From IMG/VR virus record IMGVR_UViG_3300033182_000595, positions 16,763 to 80,762 of that record: a DNA stretch of 64,000 nucleotides. One strand, written 5' to 3'. This document shows, piece after piece, positions 31,726 to 38,780 of this stretch; position 1 is the first letter of the stretch; each line of letters opens with the position of its first letter. The notes beneath the pieces are model-generated. The model was given only the letters and a program-made list of their open reading frames with translations, searched no databases and was not told where the DNA came from. The position numbers and the translations under genes were made by a program. This DNA comes from a virus.

Positions 31726-31759
31726 TGTTCATCCGAATTATTGTCTCTAGGTCCCACAT
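31535..31759 (-). CDS. Alternative-frame small ORF (MWDLETI type), uncertain
   Basis: 74 aa beginning MWDLETIIRMNNEAFRSAKE, which resembles short phage proteins I have met, but it overlaps the HNH gene for 190 bases and its tail is poor. Either an overlapping gene or a chance frame. Confidence 0.3.
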   Translation of the reverse strand: MWDLETIIRMNNEAFRSAKEKNSIKACIEASIQRNEGVWDPERGIFGKVTYLRSVYEGKVDRHPPQGGTGEALS

Positions 31760-31811
31760 ATAACCACGCCATAAATAAGGTAAGAATTAAGAAGAAAAGA
31801 ATTGCCCACAT
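31722..31811 (-). CDS. Tiny membrane protein, 29 aa
   Basis: MWAILFFLILTLFMAWLYVG and a nine-residue polar end. Stop overlaps the HNH start as ATGA; start lies three bases after the palindromic element at 31814. First gene of the oxygenase operon. Confidence 0.45.
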   Translation of the reverse strand: MWAILFFLILTLFMAWLYVGPRDNNSDEQ

Positions 31812-31813
31812 CC

Positions 31814-31835
31814 GTCACACGATTTTATGTGTTAC
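31814..31835. promoter_or_regulatory. Copy of the 22-bp GTAACAC element between divergent genes
   Basis: GTCACACG then ATGTGTTAC, 22 bases. It separates the minus-strand ORF starting at 31811 from the plus-strand gene starting at 31839, so one site could control both. Confidence 0.55.
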
Positions 31836-31838
31836 ATT

Positions 31839-32039
31839 ATGATTGATGTCAACCCCGATATGGTGGAAAAGGAGACCGAGATTTGCCTGGCTTTAGCTCG
31901 TTTTTACGACTCACCGCTTCCATCCCGCCACGAAAGAATACCCGAGATAAGCGACCCCACACCAAAAGAGTGCGCCACAGAGGACGCACCCGTTTGGGTA
32001 GAGAAAAGACAAATCGAAATCCATATCGAAGAATCCTAA
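31839..32039 (+). CDS. Small acidic protein, 66 aa, lone plus-strand gene
   Basis: ATG 31839 (MIDVNPDMVEKETEICLALA) lies three bases after the palindrome. Its stop overlaps the stop of ssb on the other strand. An isolated plus-strand gene in a minus-strand block. Function unknown. Confidence 0.5.
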   Translation: MIDVNPDMVEKETEICLALARFYDSPLPSRHERIPEISDPTPKECATEDAPVWVEKRQIEIHIEES

Positions 32040-32395
32040 AAGCCTGGGCCTTCATCCATTTTCTCCTGTGGTTTTTCGTTCCGGTTATCGAGAAGGTCAA
32101 AGTCCTCTAGTATGTTCCGGTAGTTCTGAACCTTGTTTCCGTTCTTATCTTCGTAGTCATCCTGTATAAAGGTTCCACGAACATGAACATTTTTTCCTTT
32201 CTTGAAGTACTTTAAGATATGCTCGTTTCTATATTCCGACCATGATTCCCATTTTGTAAAGGTTGCAATGTTTTCTCCTTTTCTTTTCTTATTAAATGCG
32301 ACTCGGAATTTAACCAAGCTACCGCCACCCGTTTTCACCTCTTCGGCGTCTGCTACGACCGTTCCGAATACAGAGACTAATCCATTACCATTCAT
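32036..32395 (-). CDS. ssb: Single-stranded DNA-binding protein
   Basis: 119 aa OB-fold protein: VSVFGTVVADAEEVKTGGG, then KFRVAFNKKR, FTKWESWSEYRN, FKKGKNVHVRGTF and QNYRNILEDF are the usual SSB strands. The tail is short and ends DEGPGF, an acidic-hydrophobic tip like those that recruit repair proteins. Located near dnaB and the annealing protein, consistent with replication or recombination. Confidence 0.9.
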   Translation of the reverse strand: MNGNGLVSVFGTVVADAEEVKTGGGSLVKFRVAFNKKRKGENIATFTKWESWSEYRNEHILKYFKKGKNVHVRGTFIQDDYEDKNGNKVQNYRNILEDFDLLDNRNEKPQEKMDEGPGF

Positions 32396-32422
32396 ATTGT
32401 ATTACGTATTTTATTGTTATTG

Positions 32423-32707
32423 TTAGAAGAGACTCATCTGAGCCTCATTGAAAACCATTACTTGCCTGACTGTTTTTCCAGTTAGTGGGCACTTTACATT
32501 TCCCACTTCTTCCACATGTCCCGACTTAATAAGTTCGGTTATCCGAGGTCTTACTGAGTTCATATCAGTCAGTCCCATCTCGTCCTTAACTTCTCTGTCG
32601 GTCATCTTTCTGGATGACTTGTAAAGTGTCAGATAGATCTCTTTTCTTCTCCCGCTTAGTTCAGGCTTAATCTCATCGTAGGATGCCTTACTGTTTGCGT
32701 GGATCAT
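32423..32707 (-). CDS. Winged-helix DNA-binding protein, 94 aa
   Basis: RKEIYLTLYKSSRKMTDREV, then KDEMGLTDMNSVRPRITELI and KSGHVEEVGNVKCPLTGKT give helix, recognition helix and wing. MarR/Dnmt-like phage regulators have this form. Probable local regulator or replication accessory. Confidence 0.7.
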   Translation of the reverse strand: MIHANSKASYDEIKPELSGRRKEIYLTLYKSSRKMTDREVKDEMGLTDMNSVRPRITELIKSGHVEEVGNVKCPLTGKTVRQVMVFNEAQMSLF

Positions 32708-32831
32708 TCTTAGCCTCCATTTGTCTAGTTGCTAGATATCTTACCTGGGCACGGTTGCGCTTACCCCGTAACCCACCGAATGCACCTTTTGTCTGATGCC
32801 CGCCTTTTGATTGCTTACTCTTACTGCTCAT
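32688..32831 (-). CDS. Small basic protein, 47 aa
   Basis: MSSKSKQSKGGHQTKGAFGG, then LRGKRNRAQVRYLATRQMEA. ATG overlaps the dnaB stop as ATGA. Similar in style to the 58-aa basic protein at 20367. Function unknown. Confidence 0.6.
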   Translation of the reverse strand: MSSKSKQSKGGHQTKGAFGGLRGKRNRAQVRYLATRQMEAKNDPRKQ

Positions 32832-34222
32832 AGTCTATTATCATCTCTGTTATAAAGTGGGTTTGATTTCCTTTCTGAGATTCCGTCATTAAGTGAGTGT
32901 TCCCTTAGTTCGATAAACCTCTGTGATTTTGGCATGAACTTTACTCGCTTTCCTGAGTGACCTGTTCCACCGAATCGATTCTTTGCCACGATGATTGATG
33001 TGGTCTGTTTATCGTCCGCTAGGAGATCTCGGTGAAGGAGAAGAACGACATCTGCATCCTGTTCGATCTGACCTGATTCACGAAGATCGTGAAGTTGTGG
33101 CTCTGCCCCCTTTTTTACGGAATCTCTGTTTAACTGACAGATTAAGAAGACAGGGATATTCAATTCCTTGGCTAATTGCTTTGCCATCCTACTGATCTCT
33201 GCGACTTGTTGTTCTCGAGCGATCCTTGAGTCCTCTGGTTTAACCAATCCAAGGTAATCAATAACAATGCAGTCGAGCCCCTCCTTGCGGTGCATGATGC
33301 GAGCAGTTGTTCTGATATTGCTCATGCTTGATCCGGCAAAGTCATCAATGAAGATAGGGAGGTTTTGGCACGCCTCGATATGCATGATTAACTTCTCTGC
33401 ATTGTGCTTATTCAGCGTGTCATCACTCGTTTTGTATGGGAGTCCATGCTCATCCTCTTGGGAACGAATTAGACCAAGTTTCTCCCAAAGCGACTCAGCC
33501 TTCATCTCCAATGAAAAGAATAATGTTTTCTTTCCCTGAAGTGCGGCGTGGTAGATGTTGTTGAGTACGATTGTGGTCTTACCTACGGCTGGACGAGCGG
33601 CAACCACAACAAGGTGGTTGTCCTTAAATCCTCCCGCTAGAACCATTTTTAACCATGGTAGGCATGGCTCAATTCGGGCGGGTCCTTGGCTGAGAGTTTT
33701 TCTGATTTCAGATATCGTATCCTTGGTAAGATCAGCTGATCCTTTGAGTGTGCTACTCTTTGGTTTGATTAGTTCTTGCAGTTGCTTTTCTGAAGCTACC
33801 GCTAAGTCCATTGGGTCGTCCATGGGTGACGCATCCTTCACTTGCATGGAAAGATTTTCTCCGATTCTCACAAGGTCACGATATGCCTTGTTTTTAACAA
33901 TTCCATCTACCGCCGACTTGCCTTTGTGAAAGGTTGGTAGTTCGTGTGCCCCAAGAACAAATTCGTGGAACTGCGGATACATTTCATTAAACTCCTTGGG
34001 GAGTCTCTTGAAAGCTCCGAACATTCCAAATTCGCCTTCCTTTTCTGATTGAACGAATGCATTCCAATACGCTTGGCATGAAGCGTCCTCGAAATGATCC
34101 ATTGTTATTCCTTGCTCAAGTGCATAAGCGAAAAGCTTGTAGCACTCATCGTCCTCATATCTGAGGCATGAAATTAGTGACCTCTCTGAATCACATGAAG
34201 TCATAGTTACCACTTGGTTCAT
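32828..34222 (-). CDS. dnaB: DnaB-like replicative helicase
   Basis: 464 aa. N-terminal helical domain (ERSLISCLRYEDDECYKLF), then the RecA-like domain with Walker A AARPAVGKTTIVLN (about 208-221), FFSLEMKAESLWEKL, Walker B DCIVIDYLGLV, and ICQLNRDSVKKGAEPQLHDL RESGQIEQDADVV regions typical of DnaB family helicases. It unwinds DNA ahead of the fork as a hexamer. No primase or polymerase was found in the window. The gene upstream overlaps and may supply the loader. Confidence 0.93.
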   Translation of the reverse strand: MNQVVTMTSCDSERSLISCLRYEDDECYKLFAYALEQGITMDHFEDASCQAYWNAFVQSEKEGEFGMFGAFKRLPKEFNEMYPQFHEFVLGAHELPTFHKGKSAVDGIVKNKAYRDLVRIGENLSMQVKDASPMDDPMDLAVASEKQLQELIKPKSSTLKGSADLTKDTISEIRKTLSQGPARIEPCLPWLKMVLAGGFKDNHLVVVAARPAVGKTTIVLNNIYHAALQGKKTLFFSLEMKAESLWEKLGLIRSQEDEHGLPYKTSDDTLNKHNAEKLIMHIEACQNLPIFIDDFAGSSMSNIRTTARIMHRKEGLDCIVIDYLGLVKPEDSRIAREQQVAEISRMAKQLAKELNIPVFLICQLNRDSVKKGAEPQLHDLRESGQIEQDADVVLLLHRDLLADDKQTTSIIVAKNRFGGTGHSGKRVKFMPKSQRFIELREHSLNDGISERKSNPLYNRDDNRL

Positions 34223-34691
34223 AAGTTTCCTCCGTTGTGTTTTTTCTTTCCCATCCGTGTCCTGCGATCCATCCCTGTGGATGCTTGTGCTTTGTGTCTG
34301 TCTTCTTGCAGTCGGCTAGGTAGTTGTTGTACGAGTCTGCCATTTCTTCGGCAGTCATTTTGGTTTCGAGAATTGCGTCCCAATGATCTCCGATCGACTT
34401 CACCAATGCCTGTGGCATTTCACAAAATTTTATGTGCTTGATGAAACCTTTAAAGAAAACATGCGAATCGCTTTTAGCGTCTTTAGATTTATCTAAAGAT
34501 AAATTCTCCTCTACTTCGTGCGTACGCGAGGGAGTGTCCACGTGCGGACACTTGGCATATTTTTTCAATCCTTGAATTACGAACATTTTTACCGCTTGTG
34601 CGGGCTGTAAATCATTGACATCACAATACCATTCCAAACGCCTTCTGAGGTCTCCCTTAAAGTTGACAGATGTCTTTAATGCTTCGCTCAT
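34191..34691 (-). CDS. Candidate replication initiator/helicase loader with RHH-like N-terminus
   Basis: 166 aa from ATG 34691, which has GGAAGTGAG upstream. Residues about 5-45 (SVNFKGDLRRRLEWYCDVND, then PAQAVKMFVIQGLKKYA) fit a ribbon-helix-helix fold. The C-terminal half contains MTAEEMADSYNNYLADCKK and WIAGHGW, resembling C-terminal parts of phage replication proteins that bind helicase. It sits directly upstream of dnaB. A GTGTCC/GGACAC palindrome related to the candidate origin lies within it, as in phages whose origin sits inside the initiator gene. Function is inferred. Confidence 0.5.
   Translation of the reverse strand: MSEALKTSVNFKGDLRRRLEWYCDVNDLQPAQAVKMFVIQGLKKYAKCPHVDTPSRTHEVEENLSLDKSKDAKSDSHVFFKGFIKHIKFCEMPQALVKSIGDHWDAILETKMTAEEMADSYNNYLADCKKTDTKHKHPQGWIAGHGWERKNTTEETYEPSGNYDFM
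34534..34551. promoter_or_regulatory. GTGTCC-N6-GGACAC palindrome inside the initiator candidate
   Basis: GTGTCC, six bases, GGACAC, followed by CTTGG and an AT-rich CATATT. It closely matches 23879-23906 in the control region, both in the palindrome and in the flank. Confidence 0.5.
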
Positions 34692-35016
34692 CTGCTCACT
34701 TCCACCCACGTTTCTTCTTTAGCGTACGAGGAGACCTTTTCTTGGCTGACCTCGAGCGTGATGGCTTTTGGATCGTCTTCTGGTATAATTCCCGCAATCC
34801 TGAGCGCATCGACGAGATGCTTGACTCCCCCAACCAAATTATCCGGGTCGCAAAGTCTGACGCGTTTGCTAACAATGCGGACTCGATGGCGAGGAGAACT
34901 TCCATATTCATGGAGCGTTTCTCCTTTAACCTCTCCCACTCGTTCATTCGTAGCAGAGTATTTAATGAAGGGGTTCTCTTCGCTATCCTGAGGGTTATTA
35001 TTTCTCCCGATTCCAT
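34688..35016 (-). pseudogene. rusA: RusA-like Holliday junction resolvase, reading frame disrupted
   Basis: The N-terminal half of RusA is read from ATG 35016 (MESGEIITLRIAKRTPSLNT, then LLRMNEWERLKEKRSMN), with the PSLN start motif. The C-terminal half is read in the -1 frame: RVRLCDPDNLVGGVKHLVDA, then LRIAGIIPEDDPKAITLEV, with the DxDN and DD catalytic acids. Each frame alone has only half of the family. The change must occur around 34890-34925. It may be a real frameshift mutation, a sequencing error or programmed frameshifting; no canonical slippery heptamer is seen. RusA resolves Holliday junctions. If read only in the downstream frame, a 112-aa protein from ATG 35026 is possible. Confidence 0.6.
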
Positions 35017-35018
35017 CC

Positions 35019-35414
35019 TTACCCATGGTCTTTGATAATCGCAGGAGATTTAGGCTTCTCCTTGGCTACATTTGCGAGTCTCTGCTTAATATCCTTGCGG
35101 GCGTCCGCTTTTGATATTCCACGCTTGTCTGCCCACACCTGAACCATAGTTCCTTCGGTAAACCGACAGGCTTTAAGGAAATCATTCCATTGCAGTACAT
35201 TTGTACTCATTAGAATTTCCGCAACCTCGCACGCCTCGTAAGATGTTATCTTCCCACTATTGCGTAGTTTAAACCCTGGTATTGAGTTGGGATCTTCTTC
35301 CAACATCCGTTTAACCACGGCTTTAACTTGCTTAATAAATGCCTCCATAATAGGCACCAAATCCATAGCCTCCGATATCTGTTCGGGGCTATCCATCCAC
35401 TTTAAATCTTCCAT
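35019..35414 (-). CDS. Unknown protein, 131 aa
   Basis: ATG 35414 (MEDLKWMDSPEQISEAMDLV) follows a 22-bp element; the open frame extends to 35489 inside the next gene. Helical, with WNDFLKACRFTEGTMVQVWA and a basic Lys-rich end. No family recognised. Confidence 0.65.
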   Translation of the reverse strand: MEDLKWMDSPEQISEAMDLVPIMEAFIKQVKAVVKRMLEEDPNSIPGFKLRNSGKITSYEACEVAEILMSTNVLQWNDFLKACRFTEGTMVQVWADKRGISKADARKDIKQRLANVAKEKPKSPAIIKDHG

Positions 35415-35416
35415 AA

Positions 35417-36100
35417 TTATTTTTGTAAACACGAAATTAAGTGTGACCTTGCAGTCGGGCAGACATAAAGTGCTGAACACCACTTGCATTGTTTTGATCC
35501 ACTTACTCGCTTGGGGTTTTCTTTATATGCCTCCGCAACGACATCCTCTAACCACTTAGCCTTTTCCGCCAAGAATTGGGCTGAGTATTTTACCGTGGTA
35601 TAGGTAGGGTCATTAAAAGGCTCGATTAGTGCCGCATAAACATTTTCGGTCTTGGGGTAATTTTTCCAGTAAAGCACTGCTTGTGCTAGCAACTGAACAT
35701 TATCGGGTGCAGGTGTATGAGACCCGTGGAGGGTTTTATAGTCAGCGATCAGGACATCTACCCCTAATGCCTCTGAATAGTCTAACTGACCGCTCCACGA
35801 GTCGTCATACCAAAGCCTTAATTCCCGTTCTACGACTCCTTCTGAGTCACCGAAAACTTTTTTTCTACATTCTTGCAGTGCGATTCTTGATCTGTAAGCA
35901 CAAAGCCTTCTTTCATCATCATCAATTTCATCCAAGGGTACTTGGTTTTCTTCGTTTTCGTGACGAATCGTGCCTTCGTTAGCAGAGTCCTTATCGCCCT
36001 CCCACATGTAGAGCTTGTTCGCTTGCCAATGTGCTGGGCACAGGCTTGTCGCCTCCAATTTGGAGGCAGACAATTTGCCCTGTACTTTCTCAGACCGCAT
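35417..36100 (-). CDS. Cas4/RecB-like PD-(D/E)XK exonuclease
   Basis: 227 aa from ATG 36100. GKLSASKLEATSLCPAHWQA is the N-terminal helix with the first Cys; GTIRHENEE carries the family His; WSGQLDYSEALGVDVLIADYKT gives the catalytic D-(x)n-D/ExK core; VQLLAQAVLYW is the following helix; CKWCSALYVCP supplies the C-terminal Cys set of an Fe-S-type Cas4-like nuclease. It probably resects DNA ends for the annealing protein encoded just upstream. Confidence 0.82.
   Translation of the reverse strand: MRSEKVQGKLSASKLEATSLCPAHWQANKLYMWEGDKDSANEGTIRHENEENQVPLDEIDDDERRLCAYRSRIALQECRKKVFGDSEGVVERELRLWYDDSWSGQLDYSEALGVDVLIADYKTLHGSHTPAPDNVQLLAQAVLYWKNYPKTENVYAALIEPFNDPTYTTVKYSAQFLAEKAKWLEDVVAEAYKENPKRVSGSKQCKWCSALYVCPTARSHLISCLQK
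35426..35447 (-). promoter_or_regulatory. Copy of the 22-bp GTAACAC element
   Basis: On the plus strand TAAACACGAAATTAAGTGTGAC-type spacing: AACACG, AAATTA, AGTGTGAC. It lies 12 bases upstream of the start at 35414 and overlaps the 3' end of the Cas4-like gene. A weaker match than most copies. Confidence 0.4.
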
Positions 36101-36695
36101 CAGCAAAATCCTGTTTTCCGTTTCCTGAAATGCTAGCAACTGCCTGCTCAAGGAATCCGAGCAACTTGGTATCTTGATCTTTAATCAGCTCATACTTGGT
36201 TTTCAGTGTATCCTTTAAGAACTCAGGCTTGTTTTCAGCCAACCATGACAAGGTCTTGCCCTTGTTCTGTTGACCAGGCCATTTGACATCTGCCCATAAA
36301 GGAAGGTCTTCGTTCTGACGAATAACACCCTCGATGGTTGAGCTTTCTTGTCGCTCGATCGCTTGCTCTACTTCTTCGTATGTGGCAATGGAATCATCAA
36401 CTCCAATACCCAAGAACCCAAGACAACGACCAACAGCAGAGGTTTCGCAGTTCTCAATGAATGATGTAGAGTTTACACCGCTCTTAGTCTGAATTTCTTC
36501 AGCGTGTCCTGTTGCTTTAACTAAGCCATCGGAATCGAGAACTTTGGCGACCATAACGACACGATTCTCAGACATGTCTACAATACTTGTTTCTAGCGAC
36601 ATATCCTTGAAGTTTGGATGAGTGCGAAATGCCTTCACCCGTTCATTTACAAGGACATAATCCTTACCTTTAATTTTTTGAGTTTCTAATTTCAT
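36090..36695 (-). CDS. ERF/Rad52-like single-strand annealing protein
   Basis: 201 aa. YVLVNERVKAFRTHPNFKDM, then VMVAKVLDSDGLVKATGHAE, and SFIENCETSAVGRCLGFLGI are the conserved core of phage ERF-like annealing proteins. The C-terminal part is a helical tail. It pairs complementary single strands during recombination. It forms a module with the Cas4-like nuclease and SSB. Confidence 0.78.
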   Translation of the reverse strand: MKLETQKIKGKDYVLVNERVKAFRTHPNFKDMSLETSIVDMSENRVVMVAKVLDSDGLVKATGHAEEIQTKSGVNSTSFIENCETSAVGRCLGFLGIGVDDSIATYEEVEQAIERQESSTIEGVIRQNEDLPLWADVKWPGQQNKGKTLSWLAENKPEFLKDTLKTKYELIKDQDTKLLGFLEQAVASISGNGKQDFADAV

Positions 36696-37525
36696 ACAGA
36701 TTTAATTTGAGGAATTGGTCCCGGTCTCATTTGAAGTTTGGATACTTCTTTTCCGCTCACCCAATTATTCCAAGTGATAACAAAGGCTTTAATGAACCAG
36801 AAAGATGATATCATTATATCGCTCGCCTGTTTCTTTCTGATTGCCTCTCTTAACTTAAGAATTGGGCTTTTTGAATCTAAGTTATGACCTAAGTGAAATG
36901 CCTGAAGGAACTCCTCAGCCAAATCTTCATCAATGGCAGATAATTTGTAGTGAATGACCGCCATTGCCGCCGGACGAGTCTTGAAGTCCTTCTTTCTTAG
37001 TCCCGCATAAGCTACAGAACCTTCAATCTTAGGATATCTTTCAAGAAGCTCCTCAACCTCATGATTAAGAACTTTTGATGCTGACTGACCTCCGAGAGAA
37101 CACTCATACAGTCCATCATCATCCATTTTACGAATAAGAGCCAAGGTTGCCGCTAGGGCAGGGCAATTTTTCTTACCTAATATACTTAATATATCAGCTG
37201 GTGATCTTTTCTTACCTGAGTCAATGGTCTTAAATACCTCAGGCGAATCAACGGTTACTATAATGCAATCAATCGACTTATTCGCCTTAACAACAGCAGT
37301 CAATCTATGCTGGCCATCAATTAGCTGATGGTCTTCTAGTGCCAATCCTTTTCGTCCGCTATTATTGTAGACTCTAATGGTATCCCCATTGTTCTGCCAC
37401 TTATTTGCGCGAATATCTTCAACATACTGCTTAACAATAGCATTAGATATAGTTCTATTCGTAGGGTTATTTGTGAGCAATTTAGTCGCTTGCTTGGGCG
37501 AGATCTTAGTTATTTTAACTTCCAT
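36692..37525 (-). CDS. ParB-fold (DGQHR-type) protein
   Basis: 277 aa. LALEDHQLIDGQHRLTAVVK at about residues 60-80 carries the ParB/sulfiredoxin-fold DGQHR motif, preceded by YVEDIRANKWQNNGDTIRV. It lacks the classical ParB helix-turn-helix; the C-terminal two thirds are helical. Phage copies are widespread and their activity, whether nucleotide-dependent switch or nuclease, is unclear. It overlaps the annealing gene as ATGA. Confidence 0.8.
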   Translation of the reverse strand: MEVKITKISPKQATKLLTNNPTNRTISNAIVKQYVEDIRANKWQNNGDTIRVYNNSGRKGLALEDHQLIDGQHRLTAVVKANKSIDCIIVTVDSPEVFKTIDSGKKRSPADILSILGKKNCPALAATLALIRKMDDDGLYECSLGGQSASKVLNHEVEELLERYPKIEGSVAYAGLRKKDFKTRPAAMAVIHYKLSAIDEDLAEEFLQAFHLGHNLDSKSPILKLREAIRKKQASDIMISSFWFIKAFVITWNNWVSGKEVSKLQMRPGPIPQIKSV

Positions 37526-37547
37526 CCAGTTATCCTCCTATGGTTAG

Positions 37548-37799
37548 TTATTGCGTTGCTTGATGAACTTCGAAAGTTTCAGTTGTCCATCGTTTCGCAT
37601 CTTTGTTCTTAGTGAGTTCAATCACCTCACCCTTATTCCACCTTGGTGTTTTCCACCCCGGTAATTGAACAGGTGTGAGGACTCCCTCTTTCTTTAAGAA
37701 TGCGAGATAACGGTAGCCTGCAGTGGCTCCCAATCCCAGTAAACGACAGACCTCTGAACCCTTCAGAAGCAGTTTATTTTCCATACTATCTTTCGACAT
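37548..37799 (-). CDS. Excisionase/AlpA-like HTH protein
   Basis: 83 aa from ATG 37799. LLLKGSEVCRLLGLGATAGY, then RYLAFLKKEGVLTPVQLPGW and TPRWNKGEVIEL, is the winged HTH of MerR/AlpA or excisionase proteins. It lies divergent from an RHH regulator across an operator-rich gap, near the integrase, so it may be the excisionase or a switch regulator. Confidence 0.7.
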   Translation of the reverse strand: MSKDSMENKLLLKGSEVCRLLGLGATAGYRYLAFLKKEGVLTPVQLPGWKTPRWNKGEVIELTKNKDAKRWTTETFEVHQATQ

Positions 37800-37980
37800 G
37801 GGTTGTTGTTTTAGCATCCGAAAAGCACTTGGCAAGATAAAATAATGCATACGCAACAAAAACTTTAAAATAATGCGTAAGTGTGAAGTGAAATGAAGTA
37901 AAATGAAGTAAAGTGTTGACAGAAAATTATTTTACATATTTTAATGCAAATTCTTTTATTTGCCCCATGGAAAGGAAAAT
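37800..37980. promoter_or_regulatory. Divergent control region with direct repeats
   Basis: Direct repeats TAAAATAATGC(A/G)TA(C/A)G at 37838-37853 and 37866-37881. Tandem AAATGAAGTA units at 37891-37910. TTGACA at 37916-37921 followed by AT-rich sequence reading toward the RHH gene. It lies between the AlpA-like and RHH genes, like a lysis-lysogeny switch. Confidence 0.55.
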
Positions 37981-38199
37981 ATGACAACAGAACCCCTACA
38001 AGCTGTGAACTGTAGAATACCTAAAGAAGTATATAATGATATGCAGGACCTACTTAGATTCACGCAAAAATCAACAGCCGCATTCGTGAAGGACTCAATA
38101 GAGTTCTATATGGAATGTGTTAAAAAAAATAAAATCGCGGAAGATTTCAATCCATTGAAGATTGACCAGTTTGCATACAATTTGAACAAAAAAATCTAG
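37981..38199 (+). CDS. Ribbon-helix-helix regulator, 72 aa
   Basis: ATG 37981 has AAAGGA upstream. NCRIPKEVYNDMQDLLRFTQ, then KSTAAFVKDSIEFYMECVKK, is a CopG/Arc-type RHH. RHH dimers bind palindromes. It is the leading candidate for binding the AT-rich repeats next to it or the genome-wide GTAACAC sites. Confidence 0.7.
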   Translation: MTTEPLQAVNCRIPKEVYNDMQDLLRFTQKSTAAFVKDSIEFYMECVKKNKIAEDFNPLKIDQFAYNLNKKI

Positions 38200-38216
38200 A
38201 AAGGAATAAAATATAA

Positions 38217-38591
38217 ATGAATACCCCCTCAACAAACCTGACAATTCTTCACGATACCCAAGAATGGAGTACAGATATTGAGGGTGAGATTGGCGAAATA
38301 AGAGTGGAGGTGGAAGGCATCGCTCAAAGTATTAAGACACTGGTTTTATGCTTGGGCGTGATCGTTACGGTCTGCCTAGTCTGTAATATCGGAATGGCTA
38401 CATGGGTTGCGACTCATGACGATGAAATCATGGAAGCCGTGGACGGTACCATCAAAAGGAACTCAGTAGTGATGGATAGAATGGCTAGATTAAATAATAT
38501 CTATGCCAAGAAACTACAGTCAATGGGACTTATATATCGTGATGGAAATTGGCAACAAATTGGCAACAACCCCGTGAATCCCAGTAAATAA
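38217..38591 (+). CDS. Single-pass membrane protein, 124 aa
   Basis: One membrane span at about residues 40-64 (LVLCLGVIVTVCLVCNIGMA) between an acidic N-terminus and a helical C-terminus. Between the regulator and the att site, so it may be expressed in lysogens, for example in superinfection exclusion. This role is speculative. Confidence 0.68.
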   Translation: MNTPSTNLTILHDTQEWSTDIEGEIGEIRVEVEGIAQSIKTLVLCLGVIVTVCLVCNIGMATWVATHDDEIMEAVDGTIKRNSVVMDRMARLNNIYAKKLQSMGLIYRDGNWQQIGNNPVNPSK

Positions 38592-38602
38592 GAGGATCAT
38601 GT

Positions 38603-38652
38603 CCTGACTACGGATCAGGAGGTTGGGAGTTCGACTCTCTCCGGGTGTGCCA
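38603..38652 (+). other. Attachment-site candidate: 3' half of tRNA-Arg (ACG)
   Basis: Anticodon arm CCTGA-CTACGGA-TCAGG (38603-38619) gives anticodon ACG. T arm GGGAG-TTCGACT-CTCTC (38625-38641), acceptor strand CGGGTGT (38642-38648), G and CCA (38650-38652). No 5' half (D arm or ACACCCG) is upstream, so this is a tRNA remnant. Such 3'-half identities are typical attP cores, and an integrase starts 130 bases downstream. Confidence 0.75.
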
Positions 38653-38683
38653 CTTTAAATAAGCCACAATCTCACTAAATAAG

Positions 38684-38712
38684 CACCTCTCAGCAATGGG
38701 GGGTGTTTTTTT
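38684..38712 (+). terminator. Rho-independent terminator
   Basis: CACCTC paired with GGGGTG (one G-T wobble), then a run of seven T. Lies between the att core and the integrase. Confidence 0.65.
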
Positions 38713-38780
38713 ATTTACTTCACTAAGTTTCATAAATAACCACGGATTTACATGTTTACTGCCAACAAAACTGCCAACAG

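Noticed and set aside
36692-37525. ParB component of the PRTRC cassette
   Set aside because: The protein has a DGQHR ParB-type fold but lacks the PRTRC ParB layout and lies 23 kb away; a common phage protein is more likely.
38581-38660. Functional tRNA-Arg gene
   Set aside because: Only the 3' half can be folded; there is no D arm or 5' acceptor strand upstream.
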